DNA of 64,000 nucleotides from Thalassobacillus sp043497085 (GCA_043497085.1 JBIEKI010000001.1), one strand, 5' to 3'. Shown: positions 44,201-53,087, counted from the stretch's first letter. Translations and numbers: made by a program. Notes: generated by a model from the sequence alone, not told the origin.

Positions 44201-44888
44201 CGGGCGGCAAATCGGCGTACCAGTCATAGAAACTTAACAGGACGCCGCCGATCAGGTTGAGGAATCGGCCTCCGCCTGCATAACTGACCATCGACATGGC
44301 AGGAATAGGGGAGAATCCAAATATCCGATCCGGTCCGTACTGTTTTATGGTATGGATGAGCTGAGCGGAAATCAGCGTCTCTACTTCATCCCATTCTGCA
44401 CGGACGAACCCTCCTTTTCCGCGTGCCTGTTTATACTGCGTGGATAATTCAGGGTTTTCAACAATAGATGCCCATGCTTTTACAGGGTCATCTGTTTTTT
44501 TTACGGCATTTCGCCAAATCTCTAATAGTTTACTACGGATATAAGGATAGCGCACCCGGTGGGGGCTATATGTATACCAGGAGAAGCTGGCACCTCGCGG
44601 ACATCCGCGTGGCTCGTATTCCGGCATATCCGGGCCGGTGGTAGGGTAGTCTGTCTGCTGGGTTTCCCAGGTGATGATCCCATCTTTGACGTGGATCTTC
44701 CAGCTACATGAGCCGGTGCAGTTGACTCCATGCGTCGAGCGGACAACTTTATCATGCTGCCAGCGGCTGCGGTAGTAATTTTCCGTATTGCTCCGCGACT
44801 TCGGGGACATTTCACTGTGTTCTGTCTCTGGCTGTGTTTTACCTAAGTACTTTAGTTTCTGTAAAAATGGTGGAGTTTTTCTAGGCAT
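41208..44888 (-). CDS. narG: Respiratory nitrate reductase alpha subunit (molybdopterin)
   Basis: 1226 aa from ATG 44888 (AAGGAG 8 nt upstream). N-terminal FS0 iron-sulfur motif in HGVNCTGSCSWKIHV with the fourth Cys in CPRGASFSWYTYSP. Molybdopterin oxidoreductase domain with Asp ligand region YNSSYLLVWGSNLPQTRTPDSHF; WYEKHDLSSTDMHPFVHPF; and the C-terminal bis-MGD-binding domain (HFKWSYHSTYGDTLPMLTLFRGGP). Reduces nitrate to nitrite with NarH/NarI during anaerobic respiration. First gene of narG-narH-narJ-narI-hemerythrin. The 280-bp upstream region shows no clear FNR box. Confidence 0.97.
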   Translation of the reverse strand: MPRKTPPFLQKLKYLGKTQPETEHSEMSPKSRSNTENYYRSRWQHDKVVRSTHGVNCTGSCSWKIHVKDGIITWETQQTDYPTTGPDMPEYEPRGCPRGASFSWYTYSPHRVRYPYIRSKLLEIWRNAVKKTDDPVKAWASIVENPELSTQYKQARGKGGFVRAEWDEVETLISAQLIHTIKQYGPDRIFGFSPIPAMSMVSYAGGGRFLNLIGGVLLSFYDWYADLPPASPQIWGEQTDVPESADWYNSSYLLVWGSNLPQTRTPDSHFMVEARYKGTKVVAVSPDYAEFVKFADDWLPVQAGMDSALAMAMTHVILQEFYIDRHVPYFDFYAKTYTDLPYLITLKNTKHGLKADRFLRASDLSLTTEKAEWKTVVYDEETKDFAIPNGSIGHRWDGEKNWNLLKADKVNNVDTLSPALSLQGHESKIDQVCVATFEQDDNRVFKADIPIKEIETTDGPVYVTTVFDLMCAQTGVNRSLKKENPANYDEDRPYTPKWQEKYTGVSAKLVAQIAREFAQNAIDSKGRSMIIMGSGINHWYHSDTIYRAVLNLVLLTGSQGVNGGGWAHYVGQEKVRPLEGWQTVAMARDWGGPPRLQNGTSFFYFATEQWKYDEQKTRDLASPLIEQPKYQNLADYNVLAARLGWLPSYPQFNKNAIGMYDEAKSPEANTEHLVDAVSNKEMNFSIESPNDPVNFPKSMFVWRANLIGSSAKGHEYFLKHLLGTHGHNLSEETEDLEAKELNLEIPSATGKLDLLVNLDFRMSGTGLYSDIVLPAATWYEKHDLSSTDMHPFVHPFNPAITPPWESRSDWDIFKKLAKRFSNLAAQHLPEKVYDTVATPLLHDSTDEIAQTFGHVPDWKAEDSKPVPGVNFPKIQVVEREYSKVYDKFISLGPKIKHSIGAKGMAWDAKEEYAKLFDMLGPSKKSAFYKDCPSLYNDIDVAETILTLSSTTNGSLAMKAWKTLEDKTGQELRHLAEERAEEHISFAEITAQPQKVISSPVYSGTETGGRRYSPFTTNVERMIPWRTLTGRQHFYLDHETMLEFGEELPTFKPPLKKASFYSTDNKPAEGQKEITLRYLTPHFKWSYHSTYGDTLPMLTLFRGGPHVWLNNLDADEAGIKDNDWLEMYNRNGVVVARAVTSHRLPRGVVFMYHVQDRLINVPGSKITKDRGGTFNSPTRIHIKPTQMIGGYAQLSYGFNYYGPTGNQRDEQVQIRRMDRSEVDWLED

Positions 44889-45026
44889 TTTCACATCTCC
44901 TTACATTTTTTAGGGTAAAACATGCATGAAGAATATCGATATTAAGTTTATGGTAACAGATTCCAATATTATTTTCACAATATTAAGGTAATTTTAAACA
45001 CATCTTCAATAAATCGATTAGAAAAA

Positions 45027-45064
45027 CTTAGCTTGTCGCCAAGTACTTATGGCGAAAGCCTTAG
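45027..45064. repeat. Imperfect inverted repeat upstream of narG
   Basis: CTTAGCTTGTCGCCA and TGGCGAAAGCCTTAG are about 70 percent complementary with perfect TCGCCA/TGGCGA centres around AGTACTTA. It lies 140-180 bp before narG and could be an operator; no T-run on either side. Confidence 0.35.
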
Positions 45065-45111
45065 TATTTTCTTATACTTTAATCCTTTAACAAAGTTAAA
45101 CTTTCTTAAAG

Positions 45112-45144
45112 TGCAAAAAAAGCCGAGCTTGATACAGCTCGGTT
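45112..45144 (-). terminator. Terminator after the capA-like gene
   Basis: AACCGAGCTG and CAAGCTCGGCT pair on the minus strand around TATC, followed by TTTTTTT; 28 bp after the stop codon. Confidence 0.85.
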
Positions 45145-45171
45145 GTTGATTGTGTGAGAAAAATCATATTT

Positions 45172-46332
45172 TTATGAAGAAGGAAAACGTAATTCAGGAA
45201 GCCACTGGGACATGTGATTTTTAATATCCTCGTATACCTTTTTTTGCTCAGGGATTACTTCTTCCTGAATAGAGGTATGCATCGGCACTATCTTAAAGTC
45301 TGTTCCTGCGTGGTGATTGGCAAATGGGGTATAGTCAACGATAGTTGGTATGAACGCAGGTTGATTTACATAGATCGATCCATCTTGCCTGTCTTTTTCA
45401 ATCTCTACTTGCAGGATGCCTCCGATCCGCCTGTAGGTTTCTTCCTGAGCAGAAAGGAAATTTCCTAATGAGTAAATGACAAGTGTTTCATTTCCGTTCT
45501 TTCCATCAAGCATTTCGATTGGCTGAAGGACGTGGGGGTGATGACCGAGAATGACATGGGCACCGGCATCTGAGATCATTTGTGCTAATTCTTTTTGATA
45601 ATTATTAGGCATACGTTGATACTCATCGCCGAAGTGCATACTGACAACAACGGCATCCGCCGCTTGATTTGCCTGCTTAACTTCTGACTTGATGGTTTGT
45701 TTATCAATCAAATTGACAAGATAATCTTTATTTTTAGGTACCGGTATTCCGTTCGTGCCATACGTATAGCTTAAAAATGCGACATCGATTCCTTCTGAAG
45801 TTGGTATTACACGCAGGTCGTTTTGGTCTGCTTGACTTTTGAAGGCTCCCGTATAGGCCATATCGATAGCATTCCAATGAGAGACAGCCTGTTTTATCGC
45901 TTTTTCTCCGCGGTCGAGCGTGTGGTTATTAGCAATGGAAACAATGTCGATGCCATTCGCCTTTAATGCATCCCCGACTTCCTTGGGACTGTTGAATGCT
46001 GGATATCCCGACAGGCCGAAGTCGGTTCCGCCTATCATCGTTTCCTGATTAGCAATGGATAACGTGGTGTTTGTCAGGTAGGGTGCAACATCCTTGAACA
46101 TGGGGGTAAAATTATAGCCACCGGCAGATTGTGCATCGCGATAAACGGGAGTATGGATCAGAATATCACCGATAGCGGAGAGGGTTATTTTGGGGTTGGA
46201 AGGGAAGTCTTGTTTTGCCTGGACGTCAGAATTCTTTAAGGCAAGGTCTTTGACAGATAAAATAGTACGCTCCGGTTGGCTGCAGGCAGCTGTAATGAGA
46301 AATAGTATGAGGAGAAAGAAAATTCTTTTCAT
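45172..46332 (-). CDS. CapA-family lipoprotein (poly-gamma-glutamate synthesis type)
   Basis: 386 aa. Signal peptide ending in the lipobox ITAAC, so a membrane-anchored lipoprotein outside the cell. Calcineurin-like CapA domain: LSAIGDILIH (metal-binding GD), IANQETMIGG, VSIANNHTLDRG (NNH), VVVSMHFGDEY and VILGHHPHVLQP (GHHPH). Related PgsA/CapA proteins support poly-gamma-glutamate polymerisation or anchoring, but pgsB/pgsC are not nearby, so the role is open. AAAGGGGCG precedes ATG 46332. Confidence 0.85.
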   Translation of the reverse strand: MKRIFFLLILFLITAACSQPERTILSVKDLALKNSDVQAKQDFPSNPKITLSAIGDILIHTPVYRDAQSAGGYNFTPMFKDVAPYLTNTTLSIANQETMIGGTDFGLSGYPAFNSPKEVGDALKANGIDIVSIANNHTLDRGEKAIKQAVSHWNAIDMAYTGAFKSQADQNDLRVIPTSEGIDVAFLSYTYGTNGIPVPKNKDYLVNLIDKQTIKSEVKQANQAADAVVVSMHFGDEYQRMPNNYQKELAQMISDAGAHVILGHHPHVLQPIEMLDGKNGNETLVIYSLGNFLSAQEETYRRIGGILQVEIEKDRQDGSIYVNQPAFIPTIVDYTPFANHHAGTDFKIVPMHTSIQEEVIPEQKKVYEDIKNHMSQWLPELRFPSS

Positions 46333-46417
46333 AAGAAGCGCCCCTTTAAATAGGAAAATAGAAAGGATTTGGAAGACCTTTTTCCTATATTATAAACCGT
46401 TTTCATGAAAATAAAAA

Positions 46418-46458
46418 TAAGCCTCCCATTCTTTTTCGTGAAAAAACGGGAGGCTTTT
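46418..46458. terminator. Bidirectional terminator between capA-like and MFS genes
   Basis: AAGCCTCCC and GGGAGGCTT with inner AAAAA/TTTTT pairing; T-run on the plus side and A-rich start. Six bp from the end of the MFS gene at 46465. Confidence 0.8.
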
Positions 46459-46464
46459 ACATAT

Positions 46465-47655
46465 TCAGACGGAATGCGCATGGTGTTTAGCGGCATTCTG
46501 GTTTCGCTGCATAGTCATGTACATAGCAATACCAGAGGCTACCAGTAATGTACTGGTAACAAAAAATACAGATGAAAAACCGAAATATCCGGAAAGCATT
46601 CCTCCGAGTGCTGGACCAATCATATTTCCTAAGAAACGAATACTGGTATTATAGCCGAGTACTTCTCCTTGCATAGCGAGCGGAGCTTCCTGGCGGATGT
46701 AGGCAGAGCGTACTGGAATAATTCCTCCGATTGAAGCCCCCAGCAGGAAACGGATAATGACTAACTGCCATATACTCGTAACGAACGCTCCTGGTAAATA
46801 AACGATTCCTGCCATGAATAAAAGGAATACGAGAATTTTGATATAACCGACCCGGTCAGCAATGCGGCCCCAGCGCCTGGCCATCAACAAATTACCTAAC
46901 CCTGCTGCAGAGAACGCGATTCCTGAAAAGAAAGCAAGATTGGCCGTACCATGCAATTCAGCAACATATAAGGACAAAATAGGCTGGATGCTGAAATGGG
47001 CAATTTGCACGAACAAGGATACCAGCATGACCATTACCAGTACGGGATGCCTGACAATATGGCGGATGACTTCCCTGCTGGAATAACTGGTTTTATTGTC
47101 ACTATTTTCATCTTCCATTTTCACTTCTTTGATTCCAAAGATGACAATCAATCCTGATAGGAAGACAGTGATCGAAGTTCCCTGGAAAGTGGCAGAATAA
47201 CCGAAAGAATCAGCTAATAATCCCCCTAGCATCGGGCCCATCAAACTTCCCGTGATACTCCCGGTCTGCAGGGTTCCAAGCACCTTACCCGCAATGTTTT
47301 TCGGTGTCTGCGTTGCGATTAACGCTTGAGACATTGGGATGAATCCAGTGAAAACCCCCATGAATAACCGGAGGAAAAACAGCTGCCAGACTGAGTCAGC
47401 CAGTCCCATCGAGAAGACAGAGAGTCCGAGCCCAAAGGCGGAAATGATTAAAATTTTCTTCCTGCCATACTTGTCCCCGACTCGTCCCCAGATAGGCGCG
47501 AACAAAAAAGCGGTCACAAAGGTGACACCAAACACCCACCCGGACCATTGCTGTACATATGCTTCAGAGAAGTTTCCGAAGCTATCTATATATAAAGATA
47601 AAAAGGGCAAAACCATGGTTATGCTTCCTGCAATGAAGAAGTTGGCAAACCACAT
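46465..47655 (-). CDS. MFS multidrug-type transporter (DHA1 family)
   Basis: At least 396 aa, 12 helices. Motif A GRVGDKYGRKKILI after helix 2, GSLMGPMLGGLLADSFGYSATF motif C of exporters, and the second-half GRIADRVGYIKIL. Resembles YkuC/MdtG-type multidrug exporters. ATG 47655 falls within what is normally the first helix (family N termini read about RNLFILWFANFF). The frame continues upstream as QEKLAQRNLFI up to a stop at 47704, with no ATG, GTG or TTG; a rare ATT start at 47700 preceded by GAAGTGA is possible. Confidence 0.82.
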   Translation of the reverse strand: MWFANFFIAGSITMVLPFLSLYIDSFGNFSEAYVQQWSGWVFGVTFVTAFLFAPIWGRVGDKYGRKKILIISAFGLGLSVFSMGLADSVWQLFFLRLFMGVFTGFIPMSQALIATQTPKNIAGKVLGTLQTGSITGSLMGPMLGGLLADSFGYSATFQGTSITVFLSGLIVIFGIKEVKMEDENSDNKTSYSSREVIRHIVRHPVLVMVMLVSLFVQIAHFSIQPILSLYVAELHGTANLAFFSGIAFSAAGLGNLLMARRWGRIADRVGYIKILVFLLFMAGIVYLPGAFVTSIWQLVIIRFLLGASIGGIIPVRSAYIRQEAPLAMQGEVLGYNTSIRFLGNMIGPALGGMLSGYFGFSSVFFVTSTLLVASGIAMYMTMQRNQNAAKHHAHSV

Positions 47656-47700
47656 GATGAACAGATTTCGTTGTGCCAGTTTTTCTTGGTCAACGATAAT

Positions 47701-47959
47701 GAATCACTTCTTTCAAATCAATTATTTCGATACCCTAAATATTATGTCGTCATCCTAAATGTATATCATACTCCTGGACACCTTGAAAGAAAAATGCTCT
47801 ATCATCGTTATTTGTAATTGGGAATGGGGAATATATCCAATAACAAATGTCAGAAAATTAAGATTGAATTGCCATTCTAGTTCGTTTACCATTTATGAAT
47901 ATAGAATTTTATGAAAATATACAAATCGGAAAAGTCCGGGCTGCAAAGGAGGCCATGGT
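47701..47959. other. Gene-free region upstream of pxpB
   Basis: AT-rich divergent promoter region between the MFS gene and the pxp operon. I looked for a TnrA site (TGTNA-N7-TNACA), expected from B. subtilis kip, and did not find one. Nothing else stands out. Confidence 0.4.
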
Positions 47960-48679
47960 TTGGATTATAAAATAACCCCGCTGGGTGATCAGGCGGTCAT
48001 TATTGAGTTTGGAAAAACGATAGATGAAGATGCACATAAGCGAGTTAAAAGTGCAACCAATTATTTTGAAAATAAACCATTGGAATGGATGACTGAATAT
48101 ATTCCTGCTTTTACAACAGTAGCTGTATTCTATGACCCTGTGAAAGTACTGGATTACTTGGGAAAAACAGAATTCCGGCTGCCATATGAGCTGGTCGCCG
48201 AAGAGCTTGATAGAAACCTTGCCACGCTGAAAGAAGGTGAGTCTGCACAAGCACGAGTCGTGGAAATCCCTGTCTGTTACGGGGAAGACTTAGGTCCAGA
48301 CCTCTCCTTCGTCGCTGAGCATAATGGTCTGACAGAAAAGCAGGTCATCGATTATCACACGCAGGGAGATTATCTTGTCTATATGATCGGCTTTGCCCCA
48401 GGCTTTCCTTATATCGGAGGCATGACAGAAAAGATCGCGACCCCAAGGAAAAAAGAACCAAGACTTCAGATTCCAACAGGTTCTGTCGGTATCGCAGGCA
48501 GTCAGACAGGTGTCTATCCAATTGAGACTCCTGGCGGCTGGCAGTTAATCGGGCAGACCCCATTACCTCTGTTTCAGCCGGAACAAGCGAACCCCTCTTT
48601 ATTACAAGCCGGAGATAAAGTCGTTTTTAAGGCGATTACCCGACAGGAATATGACGCTTACAAGGAGGGTGAAGCATGA
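47960..48679 (+). CDS. pxpB: 5-oxoprolinase subunit PxpB (KipI)
   Basis: 239 aa; TTG start at 47960, 7 nt after AAAGGAGG. Carboxyltransferase subdomain C/D architecture with conserved YMIGFAPGFPYIGGM, PRLQIPTGSVGIAGSQTGVYPIETPGGWQLIG. With PxpC and PxpA it hydrolyses 5-oxoproline to glutamate using ATP. KipI of B. subtilis also inhibits the sporulation kinase KinA, so a second role is possible. First gene of the pxpBCA-ycsG-ycsI operon; no kipR follows. Confidence 0.93.
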   Translation: MDYKITPLGDQAVIIEFGKTIDEDAHKRVKSATNYFENKPLEWMTEYIPAFTTVAVFYDPVKVLDYLGKTEFRLPYELVAEELDRNLATLKEGESAQARVVEIPVCYGEDLGPDLSFVAEHNGLTEKQVIDYHTQGDYLVYMIGFAPGFPYIGGMTEKIATPRKKEPRLQIPTGSVGIAGSQTGVYPIETPGGWQLIGQTPLPLFQPEQANPSLLQAGDKVVFKAITRQEYDAYKEGEA

Positions 48680-49677
48680 TAAAGGTTTTAAAGCCAGGGC
48701 TTCTGACCAGCCTCCAGGATCTTGGCAGGACCGGTTTTCAAAAGCAAGGGGTCATTGCCAGCGGTGTGATGGATCCTGTAGCTCACCGGATTGCTAATTT
48801 GCTTGTAGGAAACCAGGAGGACGTACCTACCATGGAAGTGACATTGGCAGGTCCCGTTTTAAGATTTGAAAATGATACGTTGATCTCGCTTTGCGGCGGG
48901 GATCTTTCGGCAACGATTGATGATGAGCCGGTCAAGCTGTGGCGTCCTGTCTTTGTGAAAAAAGGCAGTAAACTCCGGTTTGGACAAGCGAAAGAAGGGG
49001 CCAGGGTTTACTTAGCTGTCGCAGGCGGCTTTGATGTTCCGGAAGTCATGGGAAGCAAGTCGACATATCTCCGCGCCGGTCTGGGCGGTTTTCATGGAAG
49101 GGCTTTGCAGGATAATGATGAACTACGAGTAGAGGAAGCTTCCGGTGTGGCTAAGAAGATATTGGCTTCATTAAGAAAGGAATCCGAAGATCGAAATTTC
49201 ATCAGTATGGATTGGTATGTAGCTTCTGAATTTATCCCGTCCTTTCAGGAAGAGCAACCGGTACGAGTCATGAAGGGAAGACAATACCATTCATTTAAAA
49301 GGGAAAGCAGGGAAGCCTTCTTTCACGAGGTGTTTAAAGTCGGCAGTAAGTCTGACCGGATGGGCTATCGCCTGGAAGGTCCGGGATTATATGTAGAAAA
49401 AGAGGAGGACATGATTTCAGAAGCGGTAGCTTTAGGTACGATCCAAGTACCTTCGAATGGACAGCCAATCGTTCTGCTTGCTGACAGGCAGACAACGGGG
49501 GGCTATCCGAAAATCGGACAAATCGCCTCGGTCGATATACCGTTAATGGCGCAAATGAAACCTGGAGAGAAAGTACGTTTTCAGGAAGTATCCCATGATG
49601 AAGCACAACAACTTTATTTAGAAAGAGAGCGTAGTATCCAGCAGCTTGCTCAAGGAATACGTCTGAAATTCAATTAG
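48676..49677 (+). CDS. pxpC: 5-oxoprolinase subunit PxpC (KipA)
   Basis: 333 aa, ATG overlapping the pxpB stop (ATGA). Biotin-dependent-carboxylase-like domain: LKPGLLTSLQDLGRTGFQKQG, SGVMDPVAHRIANLLVGN, RAGLGGFHGRALQ, KSDRMGYRLEGP, ILLADRQTTGGYPKIG. Forms the ATP-using complex with PxpB. Also annotated as the KipA antagonist in B. subtilis. Operon gene 2. Confidence 0.94.
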   Translation: MIKVLKPGLLTSLQDLGRTGFQKQGVIASGVMDPVAHRIANLLVGNQEDVPTMEVTLAGPVLRFENDTLISLCGGDLSATIDDEPVKLWRPVFVKKGSKLRFGQAKEGARVYLAVAGGFDVPEVMGSKSTYLRAGLGGFHGRALQDNDELRVEEASGVAKKILASLRKESEDRNFISMDWYVASEFIPSFQEEQPVRVMKGRQYHSFKRESREAFFHEVFKVGSKSDRMGYRLEGPGLYVEKEEDMISEAVALGTIQVPSNGQPIVLLADRQTTGGYPKIGQIASVDIPLMAQMKPGEKVRFQEVSHDEAQQLYLERERSIQQLAQGIRLKFN

Positions 49678-49688
49678 GAGGGTATGAC

Positions 49689-50459
49689 ATGTCGATTGTA
49701 GATTTAAATTGTGATATGGGAGAGAGCTTTGGAACCTATCAAAAAGGGCGTGATGAAGAGATTCTTGACTATATCACTTCAGCTAACGTGGCATGCGGGT
49801 TCCATGCGGGTGATTTCACAACAATGAGAAAGACAGTAGCGATGGCCCTGGAAAAAGGGGTAGGTATCGGAGCGCACCCCGGTTTACCTGACCTGATGGG
49901 GTTTGGCAGGCGGAACATCGACATCTCTCCAGAGGAAGCATATGAACTTGTCATCTATCAAATCGGAGCATTGAACGGATTTGTTCAATCTGAAGGTGGA
50001 AAGATGCAGCATGTCAAACCACATGGGGCATTATATAATATGGCAGCCAAGCGTCAGGACTTATCGGAAGCGATTGCTGAAGCCGTTTTTAAAGTAGATT
50101 CAGAACTCGTTTTATTTGGGTTAGCAGGCAGTGAGTTGGTGAAGGCGGGTAAGAAAGCAGGTCTTCGTACCGCAAGTGAAGTCTTTTCCGATCGGACCTA
50201 CCAGGAAGATGGTTCTTTGACATCGAGGAAAGAAAAAAATGCCTTACTAACTGACTATGAGAAAGCAGTCAACCAGGTGATTCGGATGGTAAAGGAAAAG
50301 AAGGTCCATACCGTCCAGGGAAAAGATATTGAGGTCCAGGCAGATACCATTTGCATCCACGGTGACGGAGAAAACGCTTTGGATTTTGCCAAATATATCA
50401 ATCAAGCATTGAAAGAATCTGGTATTGAAACTACTAAAATCAAAGATGTACTGAAATAA
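49689..50459 (+). CDS. pxpA: 5-oxoprolinase subunit PxpA (LamB/YcsF family)
   Basis: 256 aa. Family signatures DLNCDMGESFG, TSANVACGFHAGD, GAHPGLPDLMGFGRR, QHVKPHGALYN and IHGDGENALDFA with the conserved His/Asp metal ligands. Completes the prokaryotic 5-oxoprolinase, which recycles glutamate from spontaneously formed pyroglutamate. Eleven bp after pxpC. AGGAGG precedes ATG 49689. Confidence 0.95.
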   Translation: MSIVDLNCDMGESFGTYQKGRDEEILDYITSANVACGFHAGDFTTMRKTVAMALEKGVGIGAHPGLPDLMGFGRRNIDISPEEAYELVIYQIGALNGFVQSEGGKMQHVKPHGALYNMAAKRQDLSEAIAEAVFKVDSELVLFGLAGSELVKAGKKAGLRTASEVFSDRTYQEDGSLTSRKEKNALLTDYEKAVNQVIRMVKEKKVHTVQGKDIEVQADTICIHGDGENALDFAKYINQALKESGIETTKIKDVLK

Positions 50460-50477
50460 CAGCAAGGAGTGGAGCAT

Positions 50478-51668
50478 ATGGACAAAAGATCAAGAAGGCG
50501 ACTGCTGTTGGGGGCAGCTTTTTTGATGGCGACTTCTGCCATTGGGCCTGGATTTCTGACGCAAACGACACATTTTACAGAGCAATTAGCAGCTAGCTTT
50601 GGCTTTGTTATCCTGGTCTCGATTATCATTGATATCGGAGCCCAGTTGAACATTTGGAGGATCATCGCTATCTCAGAAAAACCTGCCCAGGACATAGCGA
50701 ATAAGCTGCTCCCGGGACTTGGTTTTGTTTTGTCTGCCCTGATTGTGGCAGGCGGTCTCGCCTTCAATATTGGTAATATTGCTGGTGCAGGATTAGGTAC
50801 CAACGTACTGTTCGGAATTTCACCAGAAATGGGGGCATTCTTCAGCGGCCTTGTTGCTATCGGCGTATTCCTCGTACGAGAAGCTGGTAAGGTGATGGAC
50901 CGCTTCGCCCAAATGCTGGGGTTTCTTATGATCGGGTTGACGGTCTATGTCATGTTCACTGCGACTCCTCCGCTAGGAGAAGCGGCTGTAAAGACGTTTG
51001 CCCCTGATACGATAGACTTTCTTGCAATTGTGACATTGGTCGGCGGGACTGTCGGTGGCTATATCACCTTTGCCGGCGGCCATCGGTTATTGGAAGCAGG
51101 AGTGAAGGGAAAGGAGTCGTTGGGATATGTCAACCGCAGTGCAGTCTCAGCGATCGGCTTTGCTTCCATCATGCGTGTCTTTCTGTTTTTAGCAGCGCTT
51201 GGAGTGGTTGCCCAGGGCATACAATTAGATCCAGGGAATCCAGCCGCCACTGTATTTCAGTCGGCAGCGGGTACAATAGGATATAAAATATTCGGTGTGG
51301 TCATCTGGGCGGCAGCTGTTACGTCTGTTGTAGGTGCAGCTTATACGTCAGTGTCCTTCATTCGATCATTCAGTAAATCAATTGAGAAGCACCATAAATG
51401 GTATATTGTCGGATTCATAGCTATTTCAACCTTGGTATTTGTTTCTGTTGGGCGTCCGGTCAGCATTCTAATTTTAGTTGGTTCCCTGAATGGATTAATT
51501 TTGCCGCTTGCGTTGGGGGTCATGATTATAGCTGCCCATAAAAAGAGTATCGTCGGCGATTATAAGCACCCGGTTTGGATGACTATATTTGGGGCCTTGA
51601 TCGTCATTGTCATGTCCTATATGGGCTTCATCACGCTAATTGAAGGTATTCCGCAATTATTTGAATAA
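50478..51668 (+). CDS. ycsG: NRAMP-family transporter YcsG
   Basis: 396 aa from ATG 50478, 8 nt after AAGGAG. About 11 helices; helix-1 region GPGFLTQTTHFTEQLAASFGF and helix-6 region VGAAYTSVSFIRSF occupy the metal-site positions of NRAMP, but the canonical DPGN and MPH motifs are absent, so it is a divergent branch not necessarily moving Mn/Fe. Linkage to pxp genes suggests uptake of oxoproline or a related compound (inference). Confidence 0.85.
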   Translation: MDKRSRRRLLLGAAFLMATSAIGPGFLTQTTHFTEQLAASFGFVILVSIIIDIGAQLNIWRIIAISEKPAQDIANKLLPGLGFVLSALIVAGGLAFNIGNIAGAGLGTNVLFGISPEMGAFFSGLVAIGVFLVREAGKVMDRFAQMLGFLMIGLTVYVMFTATPPLGEAAVKTFAPDTIDFLAIVTLVGGTVGGYITFAGGHRLLEAGVKGKESLGYVNRSAVSAIGFASIMRVFLFLAALGVVAQGIQLDPGNPAATVFQSAAGTIGYKIFGVVIWAAAVTSVVGAAYTSVSFIRSFSKSIEKHHKWYIVGFIAISTLVFVSVGRPVSILILVGSLNGLILPLALGVMIIAAHKKSIVGDYKHPVWMTIFGALIVIVMSYMGFITLIEGIPQLFE

Positions 51669-51687
51669 AATAGAGGAGGAGTCGCAA

Positions 51688-52476
51688 ATGGAAAGACCGG
51701 AAAAATGGAGTCCAGAGGAAGCACGTGGAAAAATCCGCACGCAATACTGGACCGGGCCGACTTCCGGTCTGGCTCCCGGATATATTCAAGGAAATCTGGT
51801 TGTGCTGCCTGAAGCAATGGCGTTCGAGTTTTTATTATTTTGTCAACGCAATCCGAAGCCCTGTCCCGTTTTAGATGTAACAGAGCCTGGTTCGCCTGTG
51901 CCGCGTTTGGTTGCACCAGATTCAGATCTGCGGATCGATCTACCTGGTTACCGGGTGTACCGTAATGGCCAGCTGACTGAGGAGCTGGGAGATATAACAG
52001 AACAATGGGATGAAAAAATGGTTGGATTTCTACTCGGGTGCAGCTTTACCTTTGAACAAGCATTGATAGAGCATGGTATTCCGCTCCGGCATATGGAAGA
52101 AAAAAAGAACGTTTCCATGTACAAGACCAATATCCAGTGTGTGCCTGCAGGTCGGTTTTCAGGTCCTATGGTTGTAAGTATGCGTCCAGTGAAAGCAGCC
52201 GACATACCTAAAGCTGTCCAGGTCACGAGCCGTTTTCCTTCCGTACATGGAGCCCCAGTTCATGTAGGGAACCCGGAAGCAATTGGGATATCTGATCTAT
52301 CCTGTCCGGATTTTGGTGATCCTGTAACGGTCGAGGATGGAGAAATTCCGGTTTTCTGGGCCTGCGGTGTTACTCCTCAGGCAGTCGCCATGCACATGAA
52401 GCCGGAATTGATGCTCACCCATGCCCCGGGACATATGTTTATTACCGATAAGAAAAATGAAGATTATAGTATATAA
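51688..52476 (+). CDS. ycsI: Putative hydro-lyase YcsI (DUF1445)
   Basis: 262 aa from ATG 51688, 6 nt after GGAGGAG; the frame is open upstream but inside ycsG. Family motifs: TSGLAPGYIQGNLVVLP, DLRIDLPGYRVYRNG, GFLLGCSFTFEQAL, YKTNIQCVPAGRF, MVVSMRP, FWACGVTPQAV and HAPGHMFITD. Related proteins include D-glutamate cyclase, which interconverts D-glutamate and 5-oxo-D-proline, fitting the pxp context. Last gene of the operon. Confidence 0.88.
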   Translation: MERPEKWSPEEARGKIRTQYWTGPTSGLAPGYIQGNLVVLPEAMAFEFLLFCQRNPKPCPVLDVTEPGSPVPRLVAPDSDLRIDLPGYRVYRNGQLTEELGDITEQWDEKMVGFLLGCSFTFEQALIEHGIPLRHMEEKKNVSMYKTNIQCVPAGRFSGPMVVSMRPVKAADIPKAVQVTSRFPSVHGAPVHVGNPEAIGISDLSCPDFGDPVTVEDGEIPVFWACGVTPQAVAMHMKPELMLTHAPGHMFITDKKNEDYSI

Positions 52477-52744
52477 CAAGCAAAATGAAAGCTGTTCTTG
52501 ATTGGTGGATACTCCACTTCTCAAGAGCAGTTTTTTGTTTGCGTTATTTTAACAAAAGGCTCAGTAAAACGTCGATTTTTCTTAAGAGACTTATTCAACA
52601 ATAGGACCGAAAAGTCGAAGACTTGATTTCGAGATATTGTTGGAATTAGGGACTCCGGGAAACGATTCGCTTTCCGTGGGCGTGTGCTGAGTCTCCTCAA
52701 GCTTCGCCTTGCGGGGCCTCATCTATCACTCAACTCCCACAGGA

Positions 52745-52804
52745 CTTTGAATTTTCACCTTGACTTAACCCACGCACGAAGGAAATGCGTAGCATTTTCG
52801 AGGA
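52745..52804 (+). repeat. 60-bp insertion inside unit A of copy 3
   Basis: Nearly identical to 33187-33246 and at the same position, again flanked by AGGA: CTTTGAATTTTCACC start, then the shared CTTGACTTAACCCACGCACG and a CATTTTCGAGGA end. Confidence 0.7.
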
Positions 52805-53087
52805 GTCTCACCGTTTCCCTACGCCCCTTGCCATAATAGGAAATTCTAGAAATCATACTTATGGAGAAATCGACCATGATAGAAAGAAGACTTTGGCGCC
52901 CTTACATCCTTTTTAAATGCGTCAACATGAAGGTTTCAGCTACATTCTCTCTCTTTTTGAAGGGTCCGTTTAGTACAACACTGGCTGGATGGGCAGGGAA
53001 ACGTCGAGACTCCCGCGGGAGAAGGGGCTAGGCAAGATCCCGCAGGGCTTTAGCCCGAGGAAGCTTGCCAGGTCCCCCGCAGGAAAG

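Noticed and set aside
44889..45026. FNR box before narG
   Set aside because: Only a TGTGA half-site on the minus strand (near 44980) is present; the other half is missing.
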